Counted from the first letter of the stretch, positions 1 through 5,191 are shown. The stretch: DNA of 7,654 nucleotides from Planctomycetaceae bacterium (GCA_031257725.1 JAIROD010000099.1:1-7654), one strand, 5' to 3'. The notes: generated by a model not told the origin, from the letters alone. A program made the numbers and translations.

Positions 1-27
1 TCGACAAACATTTCGGAACATCATCAT
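1..27 (-). CDS. Probable 5' end of a gene running off the left edge (product unknown)
   Basis: Read on the minus strand, an AGGAG Shine-Dalgarno sequence (plus-strand CTCCT at 32-36) lies 4, 7 and 10 bases before three consecutive in-frame ATG codons at 27, 24 and 21. The middle or last one has the best spacing. Only about nine residues are visible (MMMFRNVCR), so no family can be named. The call rests on the well-placed ribosome binding site and the uninterrupted frame to the window edge. A chance SD-ATG pair cannot be excluded. Confidence 0.42.
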
Positions 28-121
28 TTATCTCCTTTATGATTGTTAAACAAATATGATCTATTTCGGTAAATTGTCAGAAAACTTTACCCCCATTTTA
101 TCACAAATAATAAAAAAAACA

Positions 122-149
122 CCCCAACGGGTAGAGAGTGTAAAATAGC
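122..149 (+). repeat. Solo GTGTAAAATAG element end
   Basis: The stretch CCCCAACGGGTAGAGAGTGT followed by AAAATAGC closely matches 4917-4944 (CCCCAGTGGTAGGGTGTG, then TAAAATAGC). The last 20 bases agree at 18 positions. At the second site the motif is part of an inverted pair. This suggests the terminal repeat of a small mobile element, with only one end recognisable here. IS256-family termini often contain a similar GTGTAAAA stretch, but that comparison is from memory. Confidence 0.4.
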
Positions 150-221
150 GATTAAAATCTTTCGTGAAAGATATTTGGTAATATATCAGTGGAATTTTTC
201 GGAGATTGAAGTTTATTTTTT

Positions 222-283
222 ACCACCCCTGCCCCTCCGAAGAAGGGGAATCATTCCCCTCCTTCGGAGGGGCTCGGGGTGGT
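222..283. repeat. 62-bp GC-rich palindrome
   Basis: This is an imperfect inverted repeat. ACCACCCC (222-229) pairs with GGGGTGGT (276-283), CCCCTCCGAAG (232-242) with CTTCGGAGGGG (262-272), and GGGGAA (245-250) with TTCCCC (254-259) around a 3-base loop. Small mismatched bulges separate the stems. It is much more GC-rich than its surroundings. Palindromes of this CCCCTCCGAAGG type occur dispersed in several bacterial genomes. It is not followed by a T-run, so it reads better as a dispersed REP- or MITE-like unit than as a simple terminator. Confidence 0.75.
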
Positions 284-322
284 CATTCGGAGGAAACGAC
301 TTAATAGTTAAAAAAAAATATT

Positions 323-475
323 TCACTAATATATTACCAATTTTTTATTTTCAAGCAATTAATTAATAAAAGTTAACGACGGGGTTTACCCCGTGTTTTA
401 GGATTAAGTCGAACAACGCGGGGCAAGCCCGCGCCGTTAACTTTCGGTAACTGCGGAATTATGAGAGGTTGCCAA
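323..475 (+). repeat. MITE-like element, copy 1
   Basis: The core at 371-450 is about 90% identical by eye to 1447-1526 and 5067-5146. It starts AGTTAACGACGGGG and ends CGTTAACTTTCGGTAA. The core can fold as a three-way junction: AGTTAACG pairs with CGTTAACT, enclosing hairpins ACGGGG-ttta-CCCCGT (379-394) and CGCGGG-gcaag-CCCGCG. The left flank (CAATTTTTTATTT, then AATTAATTAATA) and right flank (GAATTATGAGAGGTTGCCAA) match copy 2, but the left terminal repeat is decayed. No transposase is present, so any movement would be in trans. Outer limits are approximate. Confidence 0.65.
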
Positions 476-490
476 TTAACTAAATATGTT

Positions 491-503
491 GCCCTTTCAG
501 GGC
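491..503. repeat. Short GCCCT-TTC-AGGGC hairpin
   Basis: A perfect 5-bp stem (GCCCT/AGGGC) with a TTC loop is preceded by ATGTT and followed by GGAATATTAC. It resembles in design, but not in sequence, the GTCCC hairpins at 2062-2252. Nothing else was recognised between 476 and 580. Confidence 0.35.
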
Positions 504-579
504 GGAATATTACAGATTTTACGCCAATAGTATCATTTACGTCAATTTAATTGCGACAATAAAATAGACGGTTACCAAG

Positions 580-617
580 CAGGGTTGCCCCAAAACAATA
601 AACGCTCTTCCGTTAAT
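580..617 (+). repeat. Probable remnant of a MITE right end with duplicated flank
   Basis: CAGGGTTGCCCC (585-596 region) resembles the right terminus of the MITE copies (GAGAGGTTCCCA). It is followed at 597-607 by AATAAACGCTC and then CCGTTAAT, which recurs beyond copy 2 at 1550-1568 as AATAAACGCTCCCGTTGAT. The SDR stop codon (613-615) lies inside this repeated flank. I infer a decayed element end and a duplicated junction; the match is short and could be partly chance. Confidence 0.35.
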
Positions 618-1374
618 GCAATGCCATTCCGCCGCTGACATCAACACTGGCTCCGGTCATGTAACCGGCACGGTCAGAACAGAGGAAAACAGCAACCTGA
701 GCAATCTCCTCCGTTTTGGCAATTCGTCCGAGAAGGGAACGTTTATTAAACCGTTCAGGATCAGCATCAATAGCGGCAGCAATAATTTCCGTGTACATTA
801 AACCCGGTAACACCGCATTAACGTTAATACCGTCTTTGCCAACTTCAATCGCCAACGAACGGGTAAAACCCAAAATTCCCGCTTTGGTCATATCATACGC
901 CGTCTTACCACTGGCAGAACCGCGTAACGCCGCCTGTGAGGAAATATTGACAATATTACCCGGTAACTTATTCGCACGCAAACGACGAACCGTTTCACGA
1001 CAAACTAAAAACATCCCTTGAAGGTTAATGTCCACACATTTCCGAAATTCACCAAGCGTCAGCTCCGCACATTCCGGATTGGCACAATATGCGGCATTGT
1101 TGACAACAGCATGAATCGTTCCTAGTTGCGATTCAATGTCGTTGAACATTTTCTGTACATCGTCTTCATTGGAAACATCCGCGTACACCGCTAAAGCGTC
1201 AACCGCGTACTTCAAACGAAGTTCCGCAACCAAAGAATCGGCAGCCGCTTTTCTGCTGCGATAATTCACCGCAACTTTAACGCCCTCTTCCGCAAGGATT
1301 TCAACAATCGCTTTGCCAAGACCGGTTGCTCCGCCGGTTACGAGAACTACTTTGTTTTTTAAATGTAAGTCCAT
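613..1374 (-). CDS. Short-chain dehydrogenase/reductase, FabG-like, probably NADP(H)-dependent
   Basis: This 253-residue protein has the usual length of a classical SDR and would be a cytoplasmic NAD(P)H-dependent oxidoreductase acting on a carbonyl or alcohol. Visible motifs are the cofactor loop TGGATGLG (13-20), D66 for adenine contact, NNAA (92-95), N117, S145/S146, and the catalytic Y160-xxx-K164. The C-terminus has YMTGASVDVSGG, as in the FabG/glucose dehydrogenase group. NYRSR (37-41) after the second strand suggests NADP(H). The start is supported by a GGAG 10 bases upstream. The gene stands alone between two directly oriented MITE-like repeats, so context gives no pathway. The substrate cannot be deduced: 3-oxoacyl-ACP reductase, gluconate or other polyol dehydrogenases are all possible. 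No internal lesion is seen. Confidence 0.93.
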   Translation of the reverse strand: MDLHLKNKVVLVTGGATGLGKAIVEILAEEGVKVAVNYRSRKAAADSLVAELRLKYAVDALAVYADVSNEDDVQKMFNDIESQLGTIHAVVNNAAYCANPECAELTLGEFRKCVDINLQGMFLVCRETVRRLRANKLPGNIVNISSQAALRGSASGKTAYDMTKAGILGFTRSLAIEVGKDGINVNAVLPGLMYTEIIAAAIDADPERFNKRSLLGRIAKTEEIAQVAVFLCSDRAGYMTGASVDVSGGMALH

Positions 1375-1384
1375 TGGTTTAATA

Positions 1385-1388
1385 CTCC
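1385..1388 (-). promoter_or_regulatory. Ribosome binding site of the SDR gene
   Basis: GGAG on the minus strand lies 10 bases before the ATG at 1374. It fixes the start and lies just outside the terminal repeat of MITE copy 2 (1398). Confidence 0.6.
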
Positions 1389-1397
1389 ATAATATAG

Positions 1398-1551
1398 TAG
1401 GGCATCTCTAATAATTCAATTTTTTATTTGCTGCCTATTAATTAATAGTTAACGACGGGGTTTACCCCGTGTTTTAGGGTTAAGTTGAACAACGCGGGGC
1501 AAGCCCACGCCGTTAACTTTCGGTAAATTCTGAATGATGAGAGGTTCCCAA
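1398..1551 (+). repeat. MITE-like element, copy 2 (best complete single copy)
   Basis: The left terminus TAGGGCATCTCTAATAATTC (1398-1417) is the inverse of the right terminus, which reads TGAATGATGAGAGGTTCCCA (1531-1550). The match improves when compared with the cleaner right end of the 4807-5171 element (TGAATTATTAGAGATTCCCT). The 80-bp core (1447-1526) is shared with the other copies. A size of about 150 bp, terminal inverted repeats and no coding capacity fit a MITE. The TA at the tip would suit a TA-targeting transposase (IS630/Tc1 or some IS5 groups), which is an inference. It ends 23 bp from the SDR start codon. Confidence 0.7.
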
Positions 1552-1594
1552 TAAACGCTCCCGTTGATATTTGTTGATTCGTCAAAAATTCCTC

Positions 1595-1623
1595 TTGACA
1601 TACGGTTTTGCTTTTTGTAAAAT
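1595..1623 (+). promoter_or_regulatory. Strong sigma-70-type promoter-like sequence
   Basis: A perfect -35 TTGACA (1595-1600), a 17-base spacer and TAAAAT (1618-1623) are preceded by an A/T-rich stretch. Transcription would start near 1630 and run rightward, opposite to all recognised genes. The first ATG downstream is the small ORF at 1679. No regulatory operator was identified. Confidence 0.5.
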
Positions 1624-1678
1624 TTGATCTCAATTCGATTGCGGTATATTTTTTGCCCCGTTTTGTAAAATAAACAAC

Positions 1679-1789
1679 ATGATCATGAAAAATTTTATAA
1701 GAAACACGTTGGAAAATACCATGACCAATCCGGTGAAAAATTTAATGTTAAAATACGCAAAGTCGGGGGGGGGGGGGTATCTGGAGTAA
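1679..1789 (+). CDS. Small ORF containing a 13-G tract; hypothetical, possibly phase-variable
   Basis: I do not recognise this product. From ATG 1679 it encodes 36 residues (begins MIMKNFIRNTLENTM, ends KSGGGGYLE) and stops at TAA 1787-1789. The four glycines come from an uninterrupted run of 13 G. It lies about 50 bases after a near-consensus promoter, but no Shine-Dalgarno sequence is visible. With 12 G the frame would stay open to the TGA at 1932-1934 (84 residues). With 14 G it would stop at 1795-1797 (39 residues). The in-frame sequence after the 1787 stop is also open for 70 codons and includes a hydrophobic stretch. It may be a phase-variable gene, a decayed gene or a chance ORF; the last cannot be excluded. 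Confidence 0.25.
   Translation: MIMKNFIRNTLENTMTNPVKNLMLKYAKSGGGGYLE
1765..1777. repeat. Homopolymer run of 13 G
   Basis: Thirteen consecutive G residues sit in AT-rich surroundings. Tracts of this length slip during replication and act as on/off switches in contingency loci such as those of Campylobacter. They are also prone to sequencing and assembly error, so the exact count is uncertain. Confidence 0.85.
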
Positions 1790-2002
1790 AGAGATAAGAA
1801 TAAACGATGGAAAATATTCCGCCTGCATACGCAATTCGGTAAAATCCTCACCCTCTCTCATTCACTCTTCAGCCGTTACTTTTCATTGTTCGTCTCTATA
1901 CCGCTTGATCTTCATGAGGCGATTGCGATTATGACTCTTTTAATCGTGTATTTCTTCGTCAAGATATTACGGAACTTCGGGAGGCTAAAAGTGTTTGATT
2001 AA
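1790..2002. other. Unassigned stretch between the poly-G ORF and the nested palindrome
   Basis: No gene with recognisable homology was seen. Several frames are open by moderate lengths: the plus frame continuing from 1679 is open to TAA 2000-2002, and another plus frame is open to 1934. One short plus segment near 1909-1996 reads DYDSFNRVFLRQDITELREA, which looks protein-like and might be a remnant. Nothing here is firm enough to call a gene. Confidence 0.3.
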
Positions 2003-2061
2003 AAACTACTGATTATTTCCTATTTTGGGGAATCATTTGATTACGATGAGTATTAGTATTT

Positions 2062-2094
2062 CTGTCCCGCTAGGGACAACATATTGGTAGAAAA
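2062..2094 (+). repeat. GTCCC hairpin unit 1
   Basis: GTCCC-gcta-GGGAC (2064-2077) is followed by ACATATTGGTAGAAAA. It is the inverse partner of unit 4. Confidence 0.7.
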
Positions 2095-2112
2095 CGAGGT
2101 CGATTAAAAATG

Positions 2113-2144
2113 TTCGTCCCGTTAGGGACGATATGTTGGTAAAA
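2113..2144 (+). repeat. GTCCC hairpin unit 2
   Basis: CGTCCC-gtta-GGGACG (2115-2130) is followed by ATATGTTGGTAAAA. It is the inverse partner of unit 3. Confidence 0.7.
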
Positions 2145-2168
2145 ATTGGAATCAATGCCAAATATAAA

Positions 2169-2200
2169 TTTCACCAACATTGCGTCCCTACGGGACGCGG
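2169..2200 (-). repeat. GTCCC hairpin unit 3 (reverse orientation)
   Basis: TTTCACCAACAT precedes GCGTCCC-tac-GGGACGC (2182-2198), a perfect 7-bp stem. The extra stem pair differs in sequence from the other units, so pairing is kept although the bases differ. Confidence 0.7.
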
Positions 2201-2217
2201 ATCATTTTGTTATACTG

Positions 2218-2252
2218 TTTTCTACCAAGATGTCGTCCCTAAAGGGACGAAA
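2218..2252 (-). repeat. GTCCC hairpin unit 4 (reverse orientation)
   Basis: TTTTCTACCAAGATG precedes TCGTCCC-taaa-GGGACGA (2233-2250), a perfect 7-bp stem. An AATGCCAA (2154-2161)/TTGGCATT (2254-2261) inverted pair encloses units 3 and 4. Confidence 0.7.
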
Positions 2253-2331
2253 ATTGGCATTATTCTCCATTCTCCAATTACTGATGCCCCCCAAACTCTG
2301 AAATAATCAGTAATTTATTAATTAATTGATT

Positions 2332-4566
2332 TTAACGGTAATCTTCGAGATCATCAAGCCAATTCCTTATCTCCGGTTCCGGTTCACACGAGAGATCGCC
2401 TTTGACTAATTGCCGTTGGAAATCGGCGGCGCCGTTTTTGAAAAGTTCGGCTGCTTCGGCATTTTCGAAACGTTTTTCGGGATCCGGTGCAATCAGGCTT
2501 TTGCAAAAATGCATCAACATCTCACTGGAGGCGACTGACGGCGGTAAAATCTTATTAAGTTGACTTGCCAACAGAAGCCGTCCGTCAAGTCCTTTCAGAT
2601 CAGAATTGACACTGAACAGTCGGCGACCGGAAAGCATTTCAATCAACACATAGCCTAGACTGGCAATATCACTTCGAGGTGTAACTTCTTTGCCTTCCAA
2701 GACTTCAGGAGCGGCATACGCTAAGGTGTAGGGGCGTGTCGGCGGACGGTTTTCGATTTCAAACGCCGAACCGATGTCAACCAGTTTTGTGTTTCCGATT
2801 CGTTTGAGCATAATATTCGACGGTTTCACATCACCGTGAACAATTCCTTCACGATGTAAGGCGCCAAGTGCGCCGAGACAGTCCCGGATAATAGGAATAG
2901 CCACACCGGGCATGAGACGCGGATGCATCATGCCTGTGGTAACGACAACATTGTTAAGATATTTCCATCGTCCCGGAGAAACTTTTTTCTGAAGGTGGTC
3001 GAGCATTTCCTGACGTAAAAGTTGGCTTAAATCGAACCCGTCCACCCATTCCATGGACATAAACCGAATCCGATTCGTTGAACGCCAGTTATGAACGGCA
3101 AGGAGATGATCATGCTGAATTTTCGCAACTTTAGCGGTGATTAACGCCATATTCGACATTTCTTCTTCATAGAGTACATCGTTTGAAAACCGTTCAGGTG
3201 AAAAGACTTTGATCGCAATCGGTAACACAAACCCGTCTGTTCCGCGTTGTTCGCTGAGAAACACCACGCCTTGTCCGCCTTGACCTAACATTTCTTTGAA
3301 TTGAATATCTTCATCCCAATGAACTTTCTGTTGATCCAGCAAATTGTAATATTTTTCTCGAAGAGCTTCCGAACAGCCGTCTGTTCCGGTACCGGGGAAA
3401 GAGTGGGTTACGGAATTTTCGAATATTTCGGTGGTGGAATCCGGCAAGGCATCCTGCCGTTTCATTCCATGTTTGCGCCGATTTTCAATGATGAACGGAA
3501 AGGTTTCTGTTGAAAACAATTGATCATCATTTTGTTTTTTGATGTCAATCCAAAGCGGATACTCTGGACAACGAATTGGAAAGCCGAGTTGTTTGCCTTC
3601 CGGAGTCAGAAAATTAATCAGAGGTTGTTGATTTTTCCAACGTTGAATATTTTCGGTAAAAATATCGACCACATCATCGAATCGTCGATGGGATTGTCCG
3701 CCGACATGGGGAGTGATCAGGACGTTGGGATAAAAATCCCAGAGCGGATGTTCCGGCGGCAGCGGTTCCGGCGACGTAACATCCATGACTGCCCCCGCAA
3801 TCAGACCTTGTTTCAACGCTTCAACCAAATCTTGTGTTACAACAAGTTGTCCCCGCGCAACATTGACAAACAACGACTTTTTTCGGAATAATTTGAACTG
3901 TTCAATTGTGAACAGTTCCCGTGTTTGAGTGTTGAGCGGAAGACAAAGAACCACCACATCGGATTCACCGAGAAGTACATTTAATTTTTCCGCCGGCAAA
4001 AGTTCGGTAACATGTGGAGGTTTTTGTGTTGGATAGAGGTCGGTTGCCAAAATTCGGGTTTGGAACGGCAGCAAAACCTCCGACAAACGCCGTCCCACTC
4101 CGCCAAATCCAACAATTCCAACCGTTAACCCTGTCAAATCATGAGTTGGACGACGAATAAATCGGCGATAATCCGGTAACGTTGGATCATGTTGTTCACG
4201 TTGAAAAGTTGAGAGATTCCGCATCCAGGCGAGAATCAGTGAAAGCGTGTGTTCGGCGACCTGATCGGCAAGAACACCGGATGCGGTGGTGATGGCGATG
4301 GGGGACTGAACAACTGACGGAACCAGCAGCCAATCCATTCCTGCTGCTGACGATTGAATCCAACGAATCCGATTTTGTTGAACAATTGCGTTCCAATTAA
4401 CGGGAACTTTGGCGTGACCGCAAAAATAATCTGCTTCCAAAAGTGCGGCGGCAATATCTTTTTGCCCCACATTAATGATATTAACTTCAGACCACGCCGC
4501 ATGAATCCGATCAATCAGGTTTTGCTCAACCGGAGTTTCCTTAAAACAAACAACAAGATTGGACAT
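2332..4566 (-). CDS. D-2-hydroxyacid dehydrogenase fused to a Hanks-type Ser/Thr protein kinase
   Basis: One uninterrupted frame joins two enzymes. The count below starts at the TTG just before the ATG; the ATG at 4566 (744 residues) is the likelier start, with no clear SD. Residues 1-330 form a D-isomer-specific 2-hydroxyacid dehydrogenase, which would interconvert a 2-keto acid and a D-2-hydroxy acid with NAD(H). Evidence is SSAAGMDWLL (73-82), the Rossmann loop GFGGVG (154-159), D177 for NAD, and the catalytic set R239, E268, H288 (TPHVGG). After a linker (about 330-420) comes a kinase domain (422-715): glycine loop GQGGQG (429-434), K454, HGDVKPSN (578-585), D598 in DIG, APE (620-622), D634 and R700. 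About 30 extra residues lie near 520-556. No membrane segment is seen, unlike PknB-type kinases, so it is probably cytosolic. The HGD in place of HRD marks a non-RD kinase. Substrates of both halves are unknown. Confidence 0.9.
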   Translation of the reverse strand: MSNLVVCFKETPVEQNLIDRIHAAWSEVNIINVGQKDIAAALLEADYFCGHAKVPVNWNAIVQQNRIRWIQSSAAGMDWLLVPSVVQSPIAITTASGVLADQVAEHTLSLILAWMRNLSTFQREQHDPTLPDYRRFIRRPTHDLTGLTVGIVGFGGVGRRLSEVLLPFQTRILATDLYPTQKPPHVTELLPAEKLNVLLGESDVVVLCLPLNTQTRELFTIEQFKLFRKKSLFVNVARGQLVVTQDLVEALKQGLIAGAVMDVTSPEPLPPEHPLWDFYPNVLITPHVGGQSHRRFDDVVDIFTENIQRWKNQQPLINFLTPEGKQLGFPIRCPEYPLWIDIKKQNDDQLFSTETFPFIIENRRKHGMKRQDALPDSTTEIFENSVTHSFPGTGTDGCSEALREKYYNLLDQQKVHWDEDIQFKEMLGQGGQGVVFLSEQRGTDGFVLPIAIKVFSPERFSNDVLYEEEMSNMALITAKVAKIQHDHLLAVHNWRSTNRIRFMSMEWVDGFDLSQLLRQEMLDHLQKKVSPGRWKYLNNVVVTTGMMHPRLMPGVAIPIIRDCLGALGALHREGIVHGDVKPSNIMLKRIGNTKLVDIGSAFEIENRPPTRPYTLAYAAPEVLEGKEVTPRSDIASLGYVLIEMLSGRRLFSVNSDLKGLDGRLLLASQLNKILPPSVASSEMLMHFCKSLIAPDPEKRFENAEAAELFKNGAADFQRQLVKGDLSCEPEPEIRNWLDDLEDYR

Positions 4567-4610
4567 CAATTTATATTGGAAACCTGAAAAAATCAGGAGT
4601 TACTACGAAA

Positions 4611-4619
4611 ATTGTAGCA
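4611..4619 (-). promoter_or_regulatory. Possible extended -10 promoter for the fusion gene
   Basis: On the minus strand TGC-TACAAT matches an extended -10 (TGnTATAAT). It lies about 45 bases before the ATG at 4566 and predicts a leader near 38 bases. No good -35 is visible at the right distance. Confidence 0.3.
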
Positions 4620-4655
4620 ATTCGGTGATTATTATTTTTTGTGATAATGCATATT

Positions 4656-4729
4656 GTCCCGCCCCGTTAGGGACGACTTATTGGTGGAAAACAATTGATT
4701 TCACCAACATTTTGTTCCTAACAAAACGA
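4656..4729. repeat. Second instance of the GTCCC/TTGGTG hairpin pair
   Basis: The left unit has GTCCC (4656-4660) and GGGAC (4670-4674), with an insertion in the left arm, then TTATTGGTGGAAAA. After a 7-base gap the right unit, inverted, reads TTTCACCAACAT and then TTTTGTT-cct-AACAAAA (4710-4726). This matches the inner pair (units 2 and 3) of the 2003-2315 element in design. The right hairpin has lost the GTCCC/GGGAC bases yet still forms a perfect 7-bp stem. It lies upstream of the fusion gene. Confidence 0.6.
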
Positions 4730-4886
4730 GCGTTTTTAATTGACATCGTTTTATTTTATCTATTTTGTGTATTTCGGCTAGTGGAACCTCAAGTACAAAA
4801 GATTAATAGGGCATCTCCAATAGTTCTATTTTTTATTGTAACTATTCAGTCGAGGAAGGTAGGTCATGTTTTGCCGAAGGGTTTTC

Positions 4887-4932
4887 ACCCACCATTGCGT
4901 TGCCGATAGGCAACTTGCCCCAGTGGTAGGGT
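4887..4932. repeat. Imperfect hairpin with GTTGCC-gata-GGCAAC apex
   Basis: The apex stem GTTGCC (4899-4904)/GGCAAC (4909-4914) is perfect. An outer stem, ACCC-a-CCA against TGG-ta-GGGT, continues it with mismatches. It lies inside the composite element and is not shared with the single MITE copies. Confidence 0.45.
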
Positions 4933-4962
4933 GTGTAAAATAGCCCTTATTTTACACACTCT
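4928..4962. repeat. Inverted pair of GTGTAAAATA ends
   Basis: AGGGTGTGTAAAATA (4928-4942) faces TATTTTACACACTCT (4948-4962) across 5 bases, with one mismatch in 15. The left half matches the solo site at 122-149. It may be two element ends brought together by an excision or a nested insertion. Confidence 0.5.
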
Positions 4963-4987
4963 AGGTTACGGGGTGAATCGCGATACA

Positions 4988-5062
4988 AACGCGGGGGGTA
5001 ACCCGTGTTTGGGGGTTAAGTCTAACAACGCGGGGCAAGCCCACGCCGTTAACTTGCGGTAA
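4988..5062 (+). repeat. MITE core, copy 3 (degraded left end)
   Basis: It aligns with the core of copies 1 and 2 from AACG through GTTAAGTCTAACAACGCGGG to CTTGCGGTAA. The ACGGGG hairpin arm is altered (GCGGGGGGTAACCCGT) and the initial GTTAACG is missing. Confidence 0.65.
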
Positions 5063-5066
5063 ATTT

Positions 5067-5146
5067 AGTTAACGACGTGGTTTACCCCGTGTTTTGGGGT
5101 TAAGTCTAACAACGCGGGGCAAGCCCACGCCGTTAACTTTCGGTAA
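5067..5146 (+). repeat. MITE core, copy 4
   Basis: A full 80-bp core, AGTTAACGACG to CGGTAA, starts four bases after copy 3. One base differs in the first hairpin (CGTGG for CGGGG), which introduces a mismatch. Confidence 0.7.
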
Positions 5147-5191
5147 ATTCTGAATTATTAGAGATTCCCTATGTTCATTCCACTCGCATAG

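Larger units (their letters stand above)
2003..2315. repeat. Nested palindromic element (about 310 bp) with four GTCCC hairpins
   Basis: The outer inverted repeats are TACTGATTATTTC-ctat-TTTGGGG (2007-2030) and its inverse at 2289-2312, which matches at 20 of 24 positions. Inside, two hairpin units face right (2062-2094, 2113-2144) and two face left (2169-2200, 2218-2252). Each carries a TTGGTRRAAA-like arm pointing to the centre. All three nested pairs are centred between about 2156 and 2160. The element fills most of the gap before the stop codon of the dehydrogenase-kinase gene and has no coding capacity. It may be a non-autonomous mobile element, a DNA cruciform or a structured RNA. Confidence 0.7.
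4807..5171 (+). repeat. Composite MITE-like element with two tandem cores
   Basis: The left end TAGGGCATCTCCAATAGTTC (4807-4826) and right end TGAATTATTAGAGATTCCCT (5151-5170) are inverted repeats of the same type as copy 2. Between them are two directly repeated cores (4988-5062, degraded at its start, and 5067-5146) and about 140 bp of other palindromic sequence. It fills most of the gap between the last gene and the fusion gene. Its right end is 20 bp past the stop codon at 5192. It may be a MITE that took an insertion and duplicated its core. Confidence 0.65.

Noticed and set aside
175..366. 63-codon plus-strand ORF over the palindrome
   Set aside because: Its centre (PLPLRRRGIIPLLRRG) is simply the translated palindrome; there is no RBS or conserved feature.
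379..399. ACGGGG-ttta-CCCCGT followed by GTTTT as a dedicated terminator
   Set aside because: The same hairpin occurs in the other MITE cores irrespective of gene ends, so it belongs to the repeat. It could still stop transcription incidentally.
1391..1419. TTGAAT-17-TATATT promoter for the SDR gene, with -35 in the MITE end
   Set aside because: The predicted start of transcription (about 1384) would leave the GGAG ribosome binding site (1385-1388) outside the mRNA, so it does not fit the gene start.
1630..1851. 73-codon minus-strand ORF with a PPPP run and many aromatic residues
   Set aside because: It starts with GTG without a properly spaced SD, has no recognised motif, and its proline run is just the poly-G tract read in reverse.
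2062..2252. Evenly sized GTCCC repeats as a CRISPR array
   Set aside because: The units alternate orientation around a dyad, there are only four, and intervals and flanks are themselves repeated rather than unique spacers.
3465..3469. Internal ATG (residue 369) as a separate kinase gene start
   Set aside because: There is no usable Shine-Dalgarno sequence before it and the frame is continuous with the dehydrogenase, so a single fused product is simpler. Internal initiation is not ruled out.
4583..4597. CCTGA-aaaaa-TCAGG hairpin as a terminator
   Set aside because: The stem is only 5 bp, AT-containing and without a T-run after it; it lies in the leader of the fusion gene on the minus strand.
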